NCBI RefSeq assembly: GCF_002798305.1
Contig: NZ_PCGR01000005.1
Span: 1 to 64,000 of the forward strand
Direction: 5' to 3'
DNA from: Chryseomicrobium excrementi
Lineage (GTDB): Bacteria > Bacillota > Bacilli > Bacillales_A > Planococcaceae
Length of the DNA stretch: 64,000 bases
Shown here: one piece after another, positions 33,733 through 42,519 of the stretch
How the letters are laid out: every line of letters starts with the position of its first letter
Numbering within the stretch: the stretch's first letter is position 1
Notes under the pieces: generated by a model
Databases searched by the model: none
What the model saw: only the letters and a program-made list of their open reading frames with translations
Told to the model about the DNA's origin: nothing
Made by a program: the position numbers and the translations under genes

Positions 33733-33795
33733 GGAACCTGTTGTCGTATTATACTGTCTATAGCAGAGAGAATGTGAAGAAAGAAGGTCCATGCA

Positions 33796-34716
33796 ATGCA
33801 GCGTGCACGAATTATTTACAATCCTACTTCGGGGCGAGAGCTATTTAAACGCCATCTCCCGGAAGTGTTAGAAGCAATGGAGCTAGCGGGATATGAAACC
33901 TCCTGTCATGCCACTACGGGCGCAGGTGATGCCACAGAAGCTGCGAAGCGGGCAGTGGAAAACGGATTCGATTTAATAGTAGCAGCAGGCGGAGATGGCA
34001 CATTAAATGAAGTCGTGGCTGGAGTGAGTCTCTTCGACAAACGTCCTAAGCTCGGCTTAATTCCTATGGGAACAACCAATGATTTTGCTCGTGCTCTCCA
34101 TATTCCAAGAGACATCCAGCAGGCCGTCAACATCATTACAGCAGGACAATCCGTGCCTGTAGATGTGGGCCGCGTAAACGATACCTTCTTTATCAATATT
34201 GCTGGTGGAGGCCGAATTACAGAATTGACGTATGAAGTACCAAGCCGCTTGAAAACAGTGCTTGGTCAGCTTGCTTATTACTTAAAAGGCATCGAGATGT
34301 TGCCATCCATCCGGGCTACAAAACTACGCATTGAATTTGATGACGAAGTGTTTGAAGAAGAAGCGATGATGTTCTTGATCGGTTTGACAAACTCTGTTGG
34401 TGGCTTTGAAAAGCTTGCCCCAGATGCGAGCATCAACGACGGACAGTTTACGTTACTCATTTTAAAGAAAGTTAATATGGCGGAATTCATTCGCTTGGCG
34501 ACCTTGGCGATTCGCGGAGAGCATTTGAATGATCCTCACGTGATTTACCGTAAAGCCTCCAAGATTCGTGTCCTTTCTGAAGAGACGGTCTCTCTGAACT
34601 TGGACGGTGAGTACGGTGGAACGTTACCTGCCGTGTTCGAAAACTGGGCACGTCATATAGAAATCATGGCACCTGTTGATTTGTTACCTGAACAGGACCG
34701 TGTAGAACGGGATTAA
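33796..34716 (+). CDS. dagK: diacylglycerol kinase
   Basis: The enzyme phosphorylates diacylglycerol to phosphatidic acid, recycling lipid released by lipoteichoic acid synthesis. The 306-residue protein has RARIIYNPTSG at the N-terminus and the nucleotide-binding loop AAGGDGTLNEVVAG, then GTTNDFARAL, as in B. subtilis DgkB (YerQ). It lies between gatCAB and rlmCD, the same neighbourhood as in Bacillus. A terminator follows at once. Confidence 0.93.
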   Translation: MQRARIIYNPTSGRELFKRHLPEVLEAMELAGYETSCHATTGAGDATEAAKRAVENGFDLIVAAGGDGTLNEVVAGVSLFDKRPKLGLIPMGTTNDFARALHIPRDIQQAVNIITAGQSVPVDVGRVNDTFFINIAGGGRITELTYEVPSRLKTVLGQLAYYLKGIEMLPSIRATKLRIEFDDEVFEEEAMMFLIGLTNSVGGFEKLAPDASINDGQFTLLILKKVNMAEFIRLATLAIRGEHLNDPHVIYRKASKIRVLSEETVSLNLDGEYGGTLPAVFENWARHIEIMAPVDLLPEQDRVERD

Positions 34717-34745
34717 AACGGACAGCGAAAGCTGCCCGTTTTTTC
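34717..34745 (+). terminator. terminator after dagK
   Basis: The hairpin AACGG-A-CAGC / GCTG-C-CCGTT with a GAAA loop is followed by TTTT. Confidence 0.85.
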
Positions 34746-34899
34746 ACTATTTTGCGTCTTTTCTCATACTGTCATAACCCTGTAACAAGTTGCTAGAAAA
34801 CTAGTTCGGCTGATTAGATTAAAGCTACAAGAGTAGGGTAAAATAAAGCCATATAGCACGAACTGTACGTTAGTCTAAACACTACTTGAGGTGAACGAA

Positions 34900-36249
34900 A
34901 TGGGAAATGAAGAAGCTGTATTTTTTAGTCGGCTGCTCACGGAAATGACACTCTCGTTCCACATTATTTATGCAACCATCGGCGTTGGGGTGCCTTTAAT
35001 GATCATGCTGGCACAGTACGTCGGTATCAAGAAAAACGACGAGCACTATATTTTGATGGCACGTCGTTGGGCACGAGGTTTTGTGATTACCGTTGCGGTT
35101 GGGGTTGTGACGGGTACCGCCATCGGATTGCAATTGTCGCTTTTGTGGCCAAACTTTATGGAACTCGCCGGGCAAGTGATTGCCTTGCCATTGTTTATGG
35201 AAACTTTTGCGTTTTTCTTTGAAGCTATCTTCTTGGGAATCTACCTCTACACCTGGGACCGCTTTGAAAACCAGAAGAAGCACTTATTGCTACTTGTTCC
35301 TGTGGCAGTGGGGGCAGGGATGTCTGCAGTCTTTATCACAATCGTGAATGCGTTCATGAATGCTCCGCAAGGATTCGATATGGTAAACGGAGAACTAGTG
35401 AACATCAATCCGCTGCTTGCTATGCTGAACCCGGCGATGCCAACGAAAGTGGCACACGTTGTGTCAACGGCTCTTATGACATCGGCATTTGTGTTGGCAG
35501 CTATCGGAGCTTTCCGATTGCTAAAAGGCTCGAATCACATCTATCACAAAAAAGCTGTCTACTTGATGGTGAAAGTAGGTCTCGTCTTTTCTGTCGCTAC
35601 AGCGATCATTGGAGACTTTTCAGGGAAATACTTGGCAGAATACCAACCAGAAAAACTAGCTGCTGCAGAATGGCACTTTGAAACTTCAGATAGTGCACCG
35701 CTGATTCTGTATGGTGTGTTAGATGATGGAGAAGTAAAATATGCCATCGAAATTCCTTATGCATTAAGTATCTTGGCCCATAATGATCCAACAGCGGAAG
35801 TCATTGGTCTTGATCAGTTCCCTGAAGACGAACGACCGCCGCTCTATATTCACTATTTCTTTGACGTCATGGTCACTATTGGAATGTTCATGGTCATGCT
35901 ATCAGCCTTCTATGTTGTAGCGAAATGGCGCAAGTGGAAGTTTGCAAACTCTCGCTTTATCCTGTGGCTCATCGTAGCGGGAGGACCACTCAGCTTGATA
36001 GCCATTCAAGCGGGTTGGTGGATGACAGAAGTAGGTCGTCAGCCTTGGATCCTGCGCGGTATTATGACCGTAGATGAAGCTGCCACATCAAGTGGTAGCG
36101 TCGATATCATGGTCATTGCGTTCGCGCTGTTGTATTTGATCTTGGGTATCGGTAGTGTGGTCGTATTGCGCCGCATGTTCCGCAACAACCCAGTAGAAAA
36201 AGAACTGGACAAGATGGAAGCAGAGCGATTGGCAGGTGAGTCGAAATGA
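34900..36249 (+). CDS. bd-type quinol oxidase subunit I (YthA/CydA family)
   Basis: Subunit I holds the three hemes of a terminal oxidase that passes electrons from menaquinol to oxygen. In 449 residues about nine membrane helices are visible. Likely heme ligands are the His in LSFHIIYATIG, the His in TKVAHVVSTALMTSA and the Met in QAGWWMTEVGRQPW, the last a CydA signature. The N-terminus and short quinol loop resemble B. subtilis YthA more than CydA. I start at ATG 34900, 6 nt after GAGGTG, not at GTG 34891. It overlaps subunit II by 4 bp. Confidence 0.9.
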   Translation: MGNEEAVFFSRLLTEMTLSFHIIYATIGVGVPLMIMLAQYVGIKKNDEHYILMARRWARGFVITVAVGVVTGTAIGLQLSLLWPNFMELAGQVIALPLFMETFAFFFEAIFLGIYLYTWDRFENQKKHLLLLVPVAVGAGMSAVFITIVNAFMNAPQGFDMVNGELVNINPLLAMLNPAMPTKVAHVVSTALMTSAFVLAAIGAFRLLKGSNHIYHKKAVYLMVKVGLVFSVATAIIGDFSGKYLAEYQPEKLAAAEWHFETSDSAPLILYGVLDDGEVKYAIEIPYALSILAHNDPTAEVIGLDQFPEDERPPLYIHYFFDVMVTIGMFMVMLSAFYVVAKWRKWKFANSRFILWLIVAGGPLSLIAIQAGWWMTEVGRQPWILRGIMTVDEAATSSGSVDIMVIAFALLYLILGIGSVVVLRRMFRNNPVEKELDKMEAERLAGESK

Positions 36250-37280
36250 CGTTAACTCTTGAAATTATCGGAATCACAGTATTGTGGTTCTTCTTATTCG
36301 GGTATGTCATTGTCGCTTCGATTGACTTTGGCTCTGGTTTCTTCAATGCCTATAGCTTACTTACAAATCGCCAACATATTTTAACGAAAATTATTCAGCG
36401 CTACTTGTCACCTGTGTGGGAAGTCACCAATGTATTCCTCGTGTTCTTCTTTGTAGGAATCATCGGGTTCTTTCCGAAGACGGCATTCTACTACGGGACG
36501 ACGCTGCTCGTCCCGGCAAGTATTGCCATCATTCTTCTAGCGATCCGAGGCTCGTATTATGCGTTTGAAACTTACGGATCTCGAGGTCATAAAGGCTATT
36601 CATTCATGTACGGAGTTGCAGGCTTGTTGATTCCTGCGTCACTTTCAGTAGTCCTCACGATTTCTGAAGGCGGTTTTATCGATATGATTGACGGCCAACC
36701 GGTCCTTGATTATCAAGAGTTGTTTTTAAGTCCGCTTACTTGGAGTATCGTAGTACTTGCGATTTCAGCTACGCTCTATATCTCTGCTGTGTTCTTGACT
36801 TGGTATGCGAACAAAGCAAAAGATGGGGAAGCTACAAAACTTCTACGTAAATATGCGTTGATCTGGTCGTTACCGACGATGATTACAGCTACGGGAATCA
36901 TCGTAGAACTTCGTGCACACAATCCAGAGCACTATGCGAACATTTTAGATGTCTGGTGGGCATTCTTGATCTCAGGTCTATTGTTCATAGGAACTGTCTA
37001 CTTGTTATGGACAAAACGGAGCTACGGCTTTGCATTCTTATTGCTAGTCGGTCAGTTCTTCGTTGCTTTCTTTGCATATGGCTGGTCGCATCGTCCGTAT
37101 CTGCTGTATCCGTATTTAACGATTTACGATAGCTTCACGAATGAAGCGATGGCTATTGCATTAATCATCGCATTTATCGCAGGTCTTGGGTTGCTGCTAC
37201 CATCCCTATACTTACTGCTTCGTCTGTTCTTGTTCAACAAGGAGTATGTAGTCGGGAAAAAAGAAGACAATCACGCTTAG
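36246..37280 (+). CDS. bd-type quinol oxidase subunit II (YthB/CydB family)
   Basis: The heme-free partner of subunit I has 344 residues and about eight hydrophobic segments. The first helix region contains the family-typical VIVASIDFGSGFFNAYSLL, and SPVWEVTNVFLVFFFVG follows. It is translationally coupled to subunit I by ATGA, and a small membrane ORF follows after 11 bp. Confidence 0.92.
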   Translation: MTLTLEIIGITVLWFFLFGYVIVASIDFGSGFFNAYSLLTNRQHILTKIIQRYLSPVWEVTNVFLVFFFVGIIGFFPKTAFYYGTTLLVPASIAIILLAIRGSYYAFETYGSRGHKGYSFMYGVAGLLIPASLSVVLTISEGGFIDMIDGQPVLDYQELFLSPLTWSIVVLAISATLYISAVFLTWYANKAKDGEATKLLRKYALIWSLPTMITATGIIVELRAHNPEHYANILDVWWAFLISGLLFIGTVYLLWTKRSYGFAFLLLVGQFFVAFFAYGWSHRPYLLYPYLTIYDSFTNEAMAIALIIAFIAGLGLLLPSLYLLLRLFLFNKEYVVGKKEDNHA

Positions 37281-37291
37281 GAGGAATTCTC

Positions 37292-37399
37292 ATGACGAAC
37301 TTTTTGATTTTCTATGCCCCGTTCCTTGTGTTGTTCGGTTCTATTGCGGCCGTCTTCTGGTGGGCTCCAAAAGACGGAATCATTCGAAAAGAAGAGTAG
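37292..37399 (+). CDS. 35-residue membrane protein after the bd oxidase (CydX-like)
   Basis: ATG 37292 is preceded by TAGGAGGAATTCTC, a near-perfect ribosome binding site, and opens a 35-codon frame with one hydrophobic helix (about 4-24) ending in the charged tail KDGIIRKEE. Position, size and topology match the CydX/CbdX class of single-helix subunits that stabilise bd oxidases, and B. subtilis has the small gene ythC after ythAB. Similarity is by architecture rather than sequence. The gene is short enough to be missed by length cut-offs. A terminator follows directly. Confidence 0.75.
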   Translation: MTNFLIFYAPFLVLFGSIAAVFWWAPKDGIIRKEE

Positions 37400-37405
37400 A
37401 GACAG

Positions 37406-37429
37406 CTCCTGCCGCGGCAGGAGTTTTTT
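37406..37429 (+). terminator. terminator of the bd oxidase operon
   Basis: The perfect 8-bp stem CTCCTGCC/GGCAGGAG with a GC loop is followed by six T. Confidence 0.93.
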
Positions 37430-37431
37430 CG

Positions 37432-37440
37432 TGTTATAAT
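37432..37440 (+). promoter_or_regulatory. extended -10 promoter of rlmCD
   Basis: TGT-TATAAT is a consensus -10 with an extended TG element, directly after the terminator and 34 bp before the start codon. No -35 box is recognisable. Confidence 0.6.
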
Positions 37441-37474
37441 GGGACGATATTGAGTAAAGAACGGAGTTAATCGA

Positions 37475-38827
37475 ATGACTGTAACTAAAAACGACCGCCT
37501 CACGGTGTTTGTAGAAGATTTGACACATGACGGCCAAGGTGTAGCTAAAGTAGACGGCTATCCACTTTTTATTAAAGGAGCCTTACCGGATGAAGAAGTA
37601 GAAGTTCATGTGGTAAAGGCATTGAAAAAGTATGGGTTTGCAAAACTCATTGAAGTCTTAAAGCCTTCCCCGTTTCGTGTAGCGGCGCCTTGTCCAGTCT
37701 TTGAGACATGTGGAGGCTGCCAATTGCAACACTTGAGTTATGAGGGGCAACTGATGGTTAAAGAGAAGCAAGTTCGCAGTGCGATGGAACGCATCGGTAA
37801 GCTTCATACGACTGTACTACCTGTAAAAGGGATGGAAAACCCTTGGCGCTACCGGAACAAGTCTCAGATTCCATTTGGGATGGAAGACGGTCGCGTCGTA
37901 GCGGGATTTTATAAGAGCGGGTCACACGAGATTGCGGATACGCCAACGTGTTTGATTCAAAGTGAAGCAGCAGATCGTCTGATGGTCGCGTTGAAAGAAC
38001 GTGCCTTAGAGTTTGGTTTGCAACCTTACGATGAGAAGACGGGTCAAGGGCAACTGCGCCATTTAGTGGTCCGTACAGGATACGTCAGTGGCGAGACGAT
38101 GGTCGTCCTTGTGACGAAATCACGTAAGATTTCTCAACCAGAAAAATTGATTCAACTGATTCGCGACATTGAGCCGTCTACGGTATCGATTGTTCAAAAT
38201 ATCAATCCAGCGCGGACCAATGTCATTTTTGGAGACCAGAATTTTGTGCACTGGGGTAAATCACATATCGTTGATTCCATCGGTTCCATCCAATTTGAAA
38301 TTTCGGCTCGCTCGTTCTACCAGATCAATCCTGTACAGACGCAAGTATTGTATCAACAAGCGCTTGATTATGCGAAGTTGACGGGAGAAGAGACTGTGAT
38401 GGATGCGTACTGCGGGATTGGTACCATCTCACTGTTCCTCGCACAGCGTGCAAAATCAGTTCTCGGTGTTGAAATTGTGCCACCGGCTGTGGAAGATGCA
38501 CGTCGCAATGCAGTTCTAAACGGCTTTGACAATGCGACTTTTGAAATCGGAGCAGCAGAAGATGTCATCGATGCCTGGTACGAAGCGGGTCAACTTCCTG
38601 ATGTCGTCGTCGTGGATCCTCCTCGTAAAGGACTCGACGGCAAATTGATTGATACACTCATTACGCACAAGCCACGTCGTATTGTCTATGTATCATGTAA
38701 CCCAGCGACTCTCGCGCGTGACTTGCGCTTACTTGAAGACGGAGGCTATACAGTCCATGAAGTGCAACCTGTGGACATGTTCCCTCACACGACACATGTG
38801 GAATGTGTCACGTATTTAACGATTTAG
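37475..38827 (+). CDS. rlmCD: 23S rRNA (uracil-C5)-methyltransferase RlmCD
   Basis: In Gram-positives one enzyme methylates both U747 and U1939 of 23S rRNA with SAM. The 450-residue protein has an N-terminal TRAM domain (about 1-65), the iron-sulfur cysteines (CPVFETCGGCQLQHL), a methyltransferase domain with DAYCGIGTISLF, VDPPRKGLD, and the catalytic Cys in VSCNPATLARDL. Position after dagK matches B. subtilis yefA. Confidence 0.92.
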   Translation: MTVTKNDRLTVFVEDLTHDGQGVAKVDGYPLFIKGALPDEEVEVHVVKALKKYGFAKLIEVLKPSPFRVAAPCPVFETCGGCQLQHLSYEGQLMVKEKQVRSAMERIGKLHTTVLPVKGMENPWRYRNKSQIPFGMEDGRVVAGFYKSGSHEIADTPTCLIQSEAADRLMVALKERALEFGLQPYDEKTGQGQLRHLVVRTGYVSGETMVVLVTKSRKISQPEKLIQLIRDIEPSTVSIVQNINPARTNVIFGDQNFVHWGKSHIVDSIGSIQFEISARSFYQINPVQTQVLYQQALDYAKLTGEETVMDAYCGIGTISLFLAQRAKSVLGVEIVPPAVEDARRNAVLNGFDNATFEIGAAEDVIDAWYEAGQLPDVVVVDPPRKGLDGKLIDTLITHKPRRIVYVSCNPATLARDLRLLEDGGYTVHEVQPVDMFPHTTHVECVTYLTI

Positions 38828-38846
38828 TAGGAGGATTTGAAACACA

Positions 38847-39812
38847 ATGAAAGAAAACTTTTGGCAGGACCTTCCGCGTCCCTTTTTCGTTTTAGCACCA
38901 ATGGAAGATGTGACGGATGTGGTGTTTCGCCATGTGGTAGCAAAAGCAGGACGCCCTGACGTCTTTTTCACGGAATTCACAAACTCAGACAGCTATTGTC
39001 ACCCAGACGGCATCCAAAGCGTCCGTGGCCGTCTGACGTTCACAGAAGATGAACAGCCTATGGTCGCGCACATTTGGGGAGACAACCCGGACTACTTCCG
39101 TCAGATGAGTGTTGGAATGGCGGAGATGGGCTTCAAAGGCATCGATATCAATATGGGATGTCCCGTTCCAAACGTCGCCACTCGAGGAAAAGGAAGCGGT
39201 TTGATTCTTCGACCAGATACAGCAGCGGAGCTGATTGAAGCGGCGAAAGCTGGCGGTCTTCCAGTGAGCGTAAAGACGCGTCTAGGCTATTCAGAGATTG
39301 AAGAGTGGAAAGAATGGCTTGCGCATATCCTAAAGCAAGACATCGCCAACTTGTCGATTCATCTACGAACTCGCAAAGAGATGAGCCAGGTGGACGCGCA
39401 CTGGGAACTGATTCCTGAAATCAAAGCCTTGCGTGATGAACTGGCGCCACAAACCACCTTGACGATTAACGGAGATATTCCTGACCGAGCAAAAGGACTG
39501 GAACTCGCTGAGAAATATGGTATCGACGGTGTCATGATTGGTCGAGGCATCTTTAAAAATCCATTCGCGTTTGAAAAAGAACCACGGGAGCATACGAGTG
39601 AAGAGTATCTGGAGTTGCTCCACTACCAGCTCGATCTTCAAGATCAGTACGCAGAACAAGTGCCGCGCTCCATTTCAGGCCTTCATCGCTTCTTCAAGAT
39701 TTATGTGAAGGGCTTCCGTGGGGCAGGAGAGCTTCGCAATCAGCTCATGAACACGAAGTCGACGGAAGAAGTGCGTCGTGTGCTGGCGGAGTTTGAGGCA
39801 ACGAATGAATAG
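38847..39812 (+). CDS. tRNA dihydrouridine synthase
   Basis: This FMN enzyme reduces uridines to dihydrouridine in tRNA. The 321-residue TIM barrel has [14 protein letters not shown] at the N-terminus, [20 protein letters not shown] containing the catalytic Cys, and SVKTRLG and [11 protein letters not shown] for FMN binding. It resembles B. subtilis YfjN; which positions it modifies cannot be read from sequence. It starts 19 bp after rlmCD, so the two RNA modification genes may be co-transcribed. Confidence 0.88.
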   Translation: MKENFWQDLPRPFFVLAPMEDVTDVVFRHVVAKAGRPDVFFTEFTNSDSYCHPDGIQSVRGRLTFTEDEQPMVAHIWGDNPDYFRQMSVGMAEMGFKGIDINMGCPVPNVATRGKGSGLILRPDTAAELIEAAKAGGLPVSVKTRLGYSEIEEWKEWLAHILKQDIANLSIHLRTRKEMSQVDAHWELIPEIKALRDELAPQTTLTINGDIPDRAKGLELAEKYGIDGVMIGRGIFKNPFAFEKEPREHTSEEYLELLHYQLDLQDQYAEQVPRSISGLHRFFKIYVKGFRGAGELRNQLMNTKSTEEVRRVLAEFEATNE

Positions 39813-39814
39813 GG

Positions 39815-39853
39815 ACTCTTTTCGCTTCTTTCGGGAGCGAGAAGAGTTTTTTT
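39815..39853 (+). terminator. terminator after the dus gene
   Basis: A 12-bp stem (ACTCTTTTCGCT with AGCGAGAAGAGT) is followed by six or more T. Confidence 0.9.
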
Positions 39854-39896
39854 GTGTTTTAAGAAGAATAATAGAGTGGGTGAGCGGGCGTTCATC

Positions 39897-39980
39897 GACA
39901 AATTTGGGATTTTATTAGACGAATTAGAAAGTGCTTTAAGCAAATTTAAGGTTCTATTACTCAAATTAGACCCTCTTTTC
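39897..39980. repeat. 21-bp-unit array, third family
   Basis: Four consecutive imperfect 21-bp units start at 39897, 39918, 39939 and 39960. The shared pattern is AMAAATTNRG with TTATTA. The sequence is AT-rich, unlike the two arrays near the start of the window, but the unit length is the same and the array again lies beside the 122-bp element. No coding function can be supported. Confidence 0.7.
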
Positions 39981-39990
39981 GACTGAAGAC

Positions 39991-40012
39991 TTCTGAACGC
40001 CCTACACATCTA
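39991..40012 (-). repeat. 122-bp element, truncated remnant
   Basis: These 22 bases (TTCTGAACGCCCTACACATC, then TA) align with the terminal part of the two following copies (TTCT...CTCCACATCTA). They look like the remaining end of a further, mostly lost copy. Confidence 0.6.
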
Positions 40013-40015
40013 AGT

Positions 40016-40136
40016 GGAATCGAGTTGCGCCTCCTAGAAATTCCCGCAAAATACCAACGCGTCTCATGAAGCCAAAAGCGCTTCACAAGCCACGTCGGCA
40101 TTTTACAAAATTTCTGGACAGTCGGCTCCACATCTA
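40016..40136 (-). repeat. 122-bp intergenic element, copy 2
   Basis: Read on the minus strand it begins TAGATGTGGA and ends GCAACTCGATTCC, 121 bp long. Its central hairpin is GTGAAGC/GCTTCAT, whereas the other copies have GAGGC/GCCTC: both arms have changed together. The flanking AGAAAT/ATTTCT pair is kept. Confidence 0.8.
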
Positions 40137-40139
40137 AAA

Positions 40140-40261
40140 GTAATCGAGTTGCGAACGCCAGAAATCCCCGCAAAAACCGGTCGCATCCATAGAGGCAAAA
40201 AACGCCTCTACGGACACGCCCAGTTTTTACAAGATTTCTAGAGCGGCGTTCTCCACATCTA
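40140..40261 (-). repeat. 122-bp intergenic element, copy 3
   Basis: Read on the minus strand it is exactly 122 bp, from TAGATGTGGA to GCAACTCGATTAC, like copy 1. Outer arms are GAACGCC/GGCGTTC (copy 1: GGCGTT/AACGCC), inner arms AGAAAT/ATTTCT, and the central hairpin is CCGTAGAGGC with GCCTCTATGG around a T-rich loop. It lies head-to-tail with copy 2, 3 bp apart. Confidence 0.82.
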
Positions 40262-40292
40262 AATATAAAAATCACAAAATTCGTATTTCTCC

Positions 40293-40318
40293 TGTACAAG
40301 TTGTATACTGTTTGTACA
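40293..40318. promoter_or_regulatory. inverted repeat over the selO promoter region
   Basis: TGTACAA (40293-40299) and TTGTACA (40312-40318) form a perfect 7-bp inverted repeat around TATACT (40304-40309), a likely -10 box. This suggests an operator at the promoter of the downstream gene. The regulator is unknown. Confidence 0.45.
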
Positions 40319-40345
40319 ATGTTACAAAAAGGAAGGACCACTATT

Positions 40346-41761
40346 ATGGAACTGACTCAATCGTACACCGCATTACCTGGAACTTTTTACAAACACGTTT
40401 TACCTACACCAGTTGCAGATCCGCAGCTTGTGATCTGGAATGACACATTGGCAAAAGAGCTGCAATTCAATGAAGAGCCTATGAGCTATACAGATTTGCT
40501 CGCTGGTAACGAGACTGGCTCTTTACATCCGATCGCTCAAGCCTATGCAGGACATCAATTCGGAAACTTTACCATGCTTGGGGATGGGCGTGCGCTTCTT
40601 TTAGGGGAGACAATTACCTCAGAAGGAACAACTTTAGACATCCAACTTAAAGGTAGCGGTCGCACACCTTTCTCTAGAGGAGGAGACGGCCGTGCTGCTC
40701 TCGGCCCGATGCTGCGGGAATACGTCATCAGTGAAGCGATGCATCACCTCAAAATTCCAACCACTCGCAGTTTAGCGGTGGTCTACAGCGGTGAAGGCAT
40801 CCAGCGAGAAACTGTGAAGCCAGGCGCTGTCCTTACTCGAGTGGCAAAAAGCCATTTACGAGTCGGCACGTTCCAATACGCTTCGCAATTTGGATCAAAA
40901 GAAGATCTACAAGCGCTCGCGGATTACACTTTAAATCATCTTCAACTACCGACCAATCCAGCACCATATGAGAGTTTGTTGCATCATGTAATTTCGAAAC
41001 AAGCGGAGCTTCTAGCCAAGTGGCAACTCGTCGGTTTTGTTCATGGAGTGATGAACACAGACAACATGGCGATTAGCGGAGAGACGATTGATTACGGACC
41101 ATGTGCCTTTTTAGATACGTATAATCCAGCCACTGTCTTCAGTTCGATTGATCAGCAAGGTCGCTATGCCTATGGAAACCAACCCGGGATTGCCGGGTGG
41201 AACTTGGCTCGATTTGCAGAAAGCCTAGTGCCCCTTTTAGCCGACACACAAGAACGAGCTATTGAAATTGCACAGAACCAATTAGATCAGTATCCTGTGT
41301 TATTCCAGCAAGCCTATAATAAGGGACTTGTGGCTAAAATCGGTGGAGAAGAGGAAGACCAAGAAGCCCTTCGTCTTGCTACGGAGTTCCTCAAACTCAT
41401 GGAAAAGCACCAAGCGGACTTCACGCTGACGTTCAGGGCTCTAACATTAGAAGACACGCATGACCGTTTCTTCCAACAACAAGATGTAAATGAATGGCTT
41501 ACGAAATGGGAACATCACACATCTTCCCAATCAGCAGAGCAACGGGCAGCTCGAATGAAACAAGTCAATCCAGCCCTTATTCCACGAAACCATCTGGTGC
41601 AACAAGCACTTGATGAGGCAGAACAAGAGGGAGTAATGGAAAAAGTTATCGCTTTATTAGAAGTTCTTGAGAATCCGTACGCTTATTCAGAGCAACAATT
41701 GCAACTAGAACAGCTTCCACCCCACAATGGAGGCCCGTTTGTAACTTATTGTGGCACATAA
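40346..41761 (+). CDS. selO: SelO-family protein adenylyltransferase (YdiU)
   Basis: SelO is a pseudokinase that AMPylates protein hydroxyl groups, linked to oxidative stress. The 471-residue protein has GDGRALLLGE, the diagnostic LKGSGRTPFSRGGDGRAAL, and NTDNMAISGETIDYGPCAF with the metal-binding Asn/Asp. It ends TYCGT, a cysteine near the position of selenocysteine in animal SelO. The start is ATG 40346 behind AAAGGAAGG; an earlier in-frame ATG at 40301 lies inside the promoter repeat and was rejected. Confidence 0.92.
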   Translation: MELTQSYTALPGTFYKHVLPTPVADPQLVIWNDTLAKELQFNEEPMSYTDLLAGNETGSLHPIAQAYAGHQFGNFTMLGDGRALLLGETITSEGTTLDIQLKGSGRTPFSRGGDGRAALGPMLREYVISEAMHHLKIPTTRSLAVVYSGEGIQRETVKPGAVLTRVAKSHLRVGTFQYASQFGSKEDLQALADYTLNHLQLPTNPAPYESLLHHVISKQAELLAKWQLVGFVHGVMNTDNMAISGETIDYGPCAFLDTYNPATVFSSIDQQGRYAYGNQPGIAGWNLARFAESLVPLLADTQERAIEIAQNQLDQYPVLFQQAYNKGLVAKIGGEEEDQEALRLATEFLKLMEKHQADFTLTFRALTLEDTHDRFFQQQDVNEWLTKWEHHTSSQSAEQRAARMKQVNPALIPRNHLVQQALDEAEQEGVMEKVIALLEVLENPYAYSEQQLQLEQLPPHNGGPFVTYCGT

Positions 41762-41778
41762 GAAAAGGAGTGATGAGT

Positions 41779-42519
41779 ATGAGATTTTCTGATCATGTAG
41801 TTGTCGTCAATGGAGGTACTTCAGGAATTGGAGCAGAAGTCGTTAAGCAATTCGCAAACGAAGGGGCAACTGTTTACTTTACAGGCCGCAATGAAGAGAA
41901 AGCCGCTAACGTAAAATCGAGTAATGCCCACTTTGTTGCAGTGGAAAATCAACACCCTGAAGAAATTGAGCGTTTCTTCCAACATGTACTAGAGGAAGAA
42001 GGGAGAATCGATATTCTCTTCAATAATGCAGGTGTACTATCCGTGGCAACTGGCCCATTATCGAGAGTGAAACTAGACAAATGGCACGAGTTAATTGCCG
42101 TAAACCAAACGGCCATCTTTCTTTATATGCAGCAGGCATTGCAAGTAATGTCCAAGCAAAAATCCGGAGTGATTATCAACAATGCCGCTATTTTAGGCGG
42201 AGCGAAAATCAATCCCATGTTGCCGGCCTACAGCGGAACAAAAGCTGCCGTCATTGCCATGACGAAAAGTGCGGCTCTGCGTCATGCTGCAGAAGGAATT
42301 CGCATCAATAGCATTTCTCCAGGACCGACAGAGACGGACCTCGCCGTCAAAGCTTACGGAAGCCAGCGTGCTTTTGACGAAAATTCGTCTCACCATCCTC
42401 GAGGGCATTATGCAAAACCAGAAGAAATCGCACCAGCCGTGTTGTTCTTAGCGTCTAAAGATGCCAGCTATATAAACGGTACCGACTTAGTCATTGATGG
42501 TGGGTACTCCTTAAAATGA
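41779..42519 (+). CDS. short-chain dehydrogenase/reductase
   Basis: A 246-residue classical SDR, reducing or oxidising an unknown alcohol or carbonyl with NAD(P). The cofactor loop is NGGTSGIGAEV, NNAG is in LFNNAGVLS, and the catalytic Tyr-Lys is YSGTK. The C-terminus has INGTDLVIDGGYSL as in FabG-like members. The start is ATG 41779, 8 nt after AAAAGGAG; an ATG at 41773 is too close. It follows selO by 17 bp, probably co-transcribed. Confidence 0.85.
   Translation: MRFSDHVVVVNGGTSGIGAEVVKQFANEGATVYFTGRNEEKAANVKSSNAHFVAVENQHPEEIERFFQHVLEEEGRIDILFNNAGVLSVATGPLSRVKLDKWHELIAVNQTAIFLYMQQALQVMSKQKSGVIINNAAILGGAKINPMLPAYSGTKAAVIAMTKSAALRHAAEGIRINSISPGPTETDLAVKAYGSQRAFDENSSHHPRGHYAKPEEIAPAVLFLASKDASYINGTDLVIDGGYSLK

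Noticed and set aside
40301-40345. selO start at ATG 40301
   Set aside because: It lies within the promoter inverted repeat; ATG 40346 has AAAGGAAGG and fits the family N-terminus.
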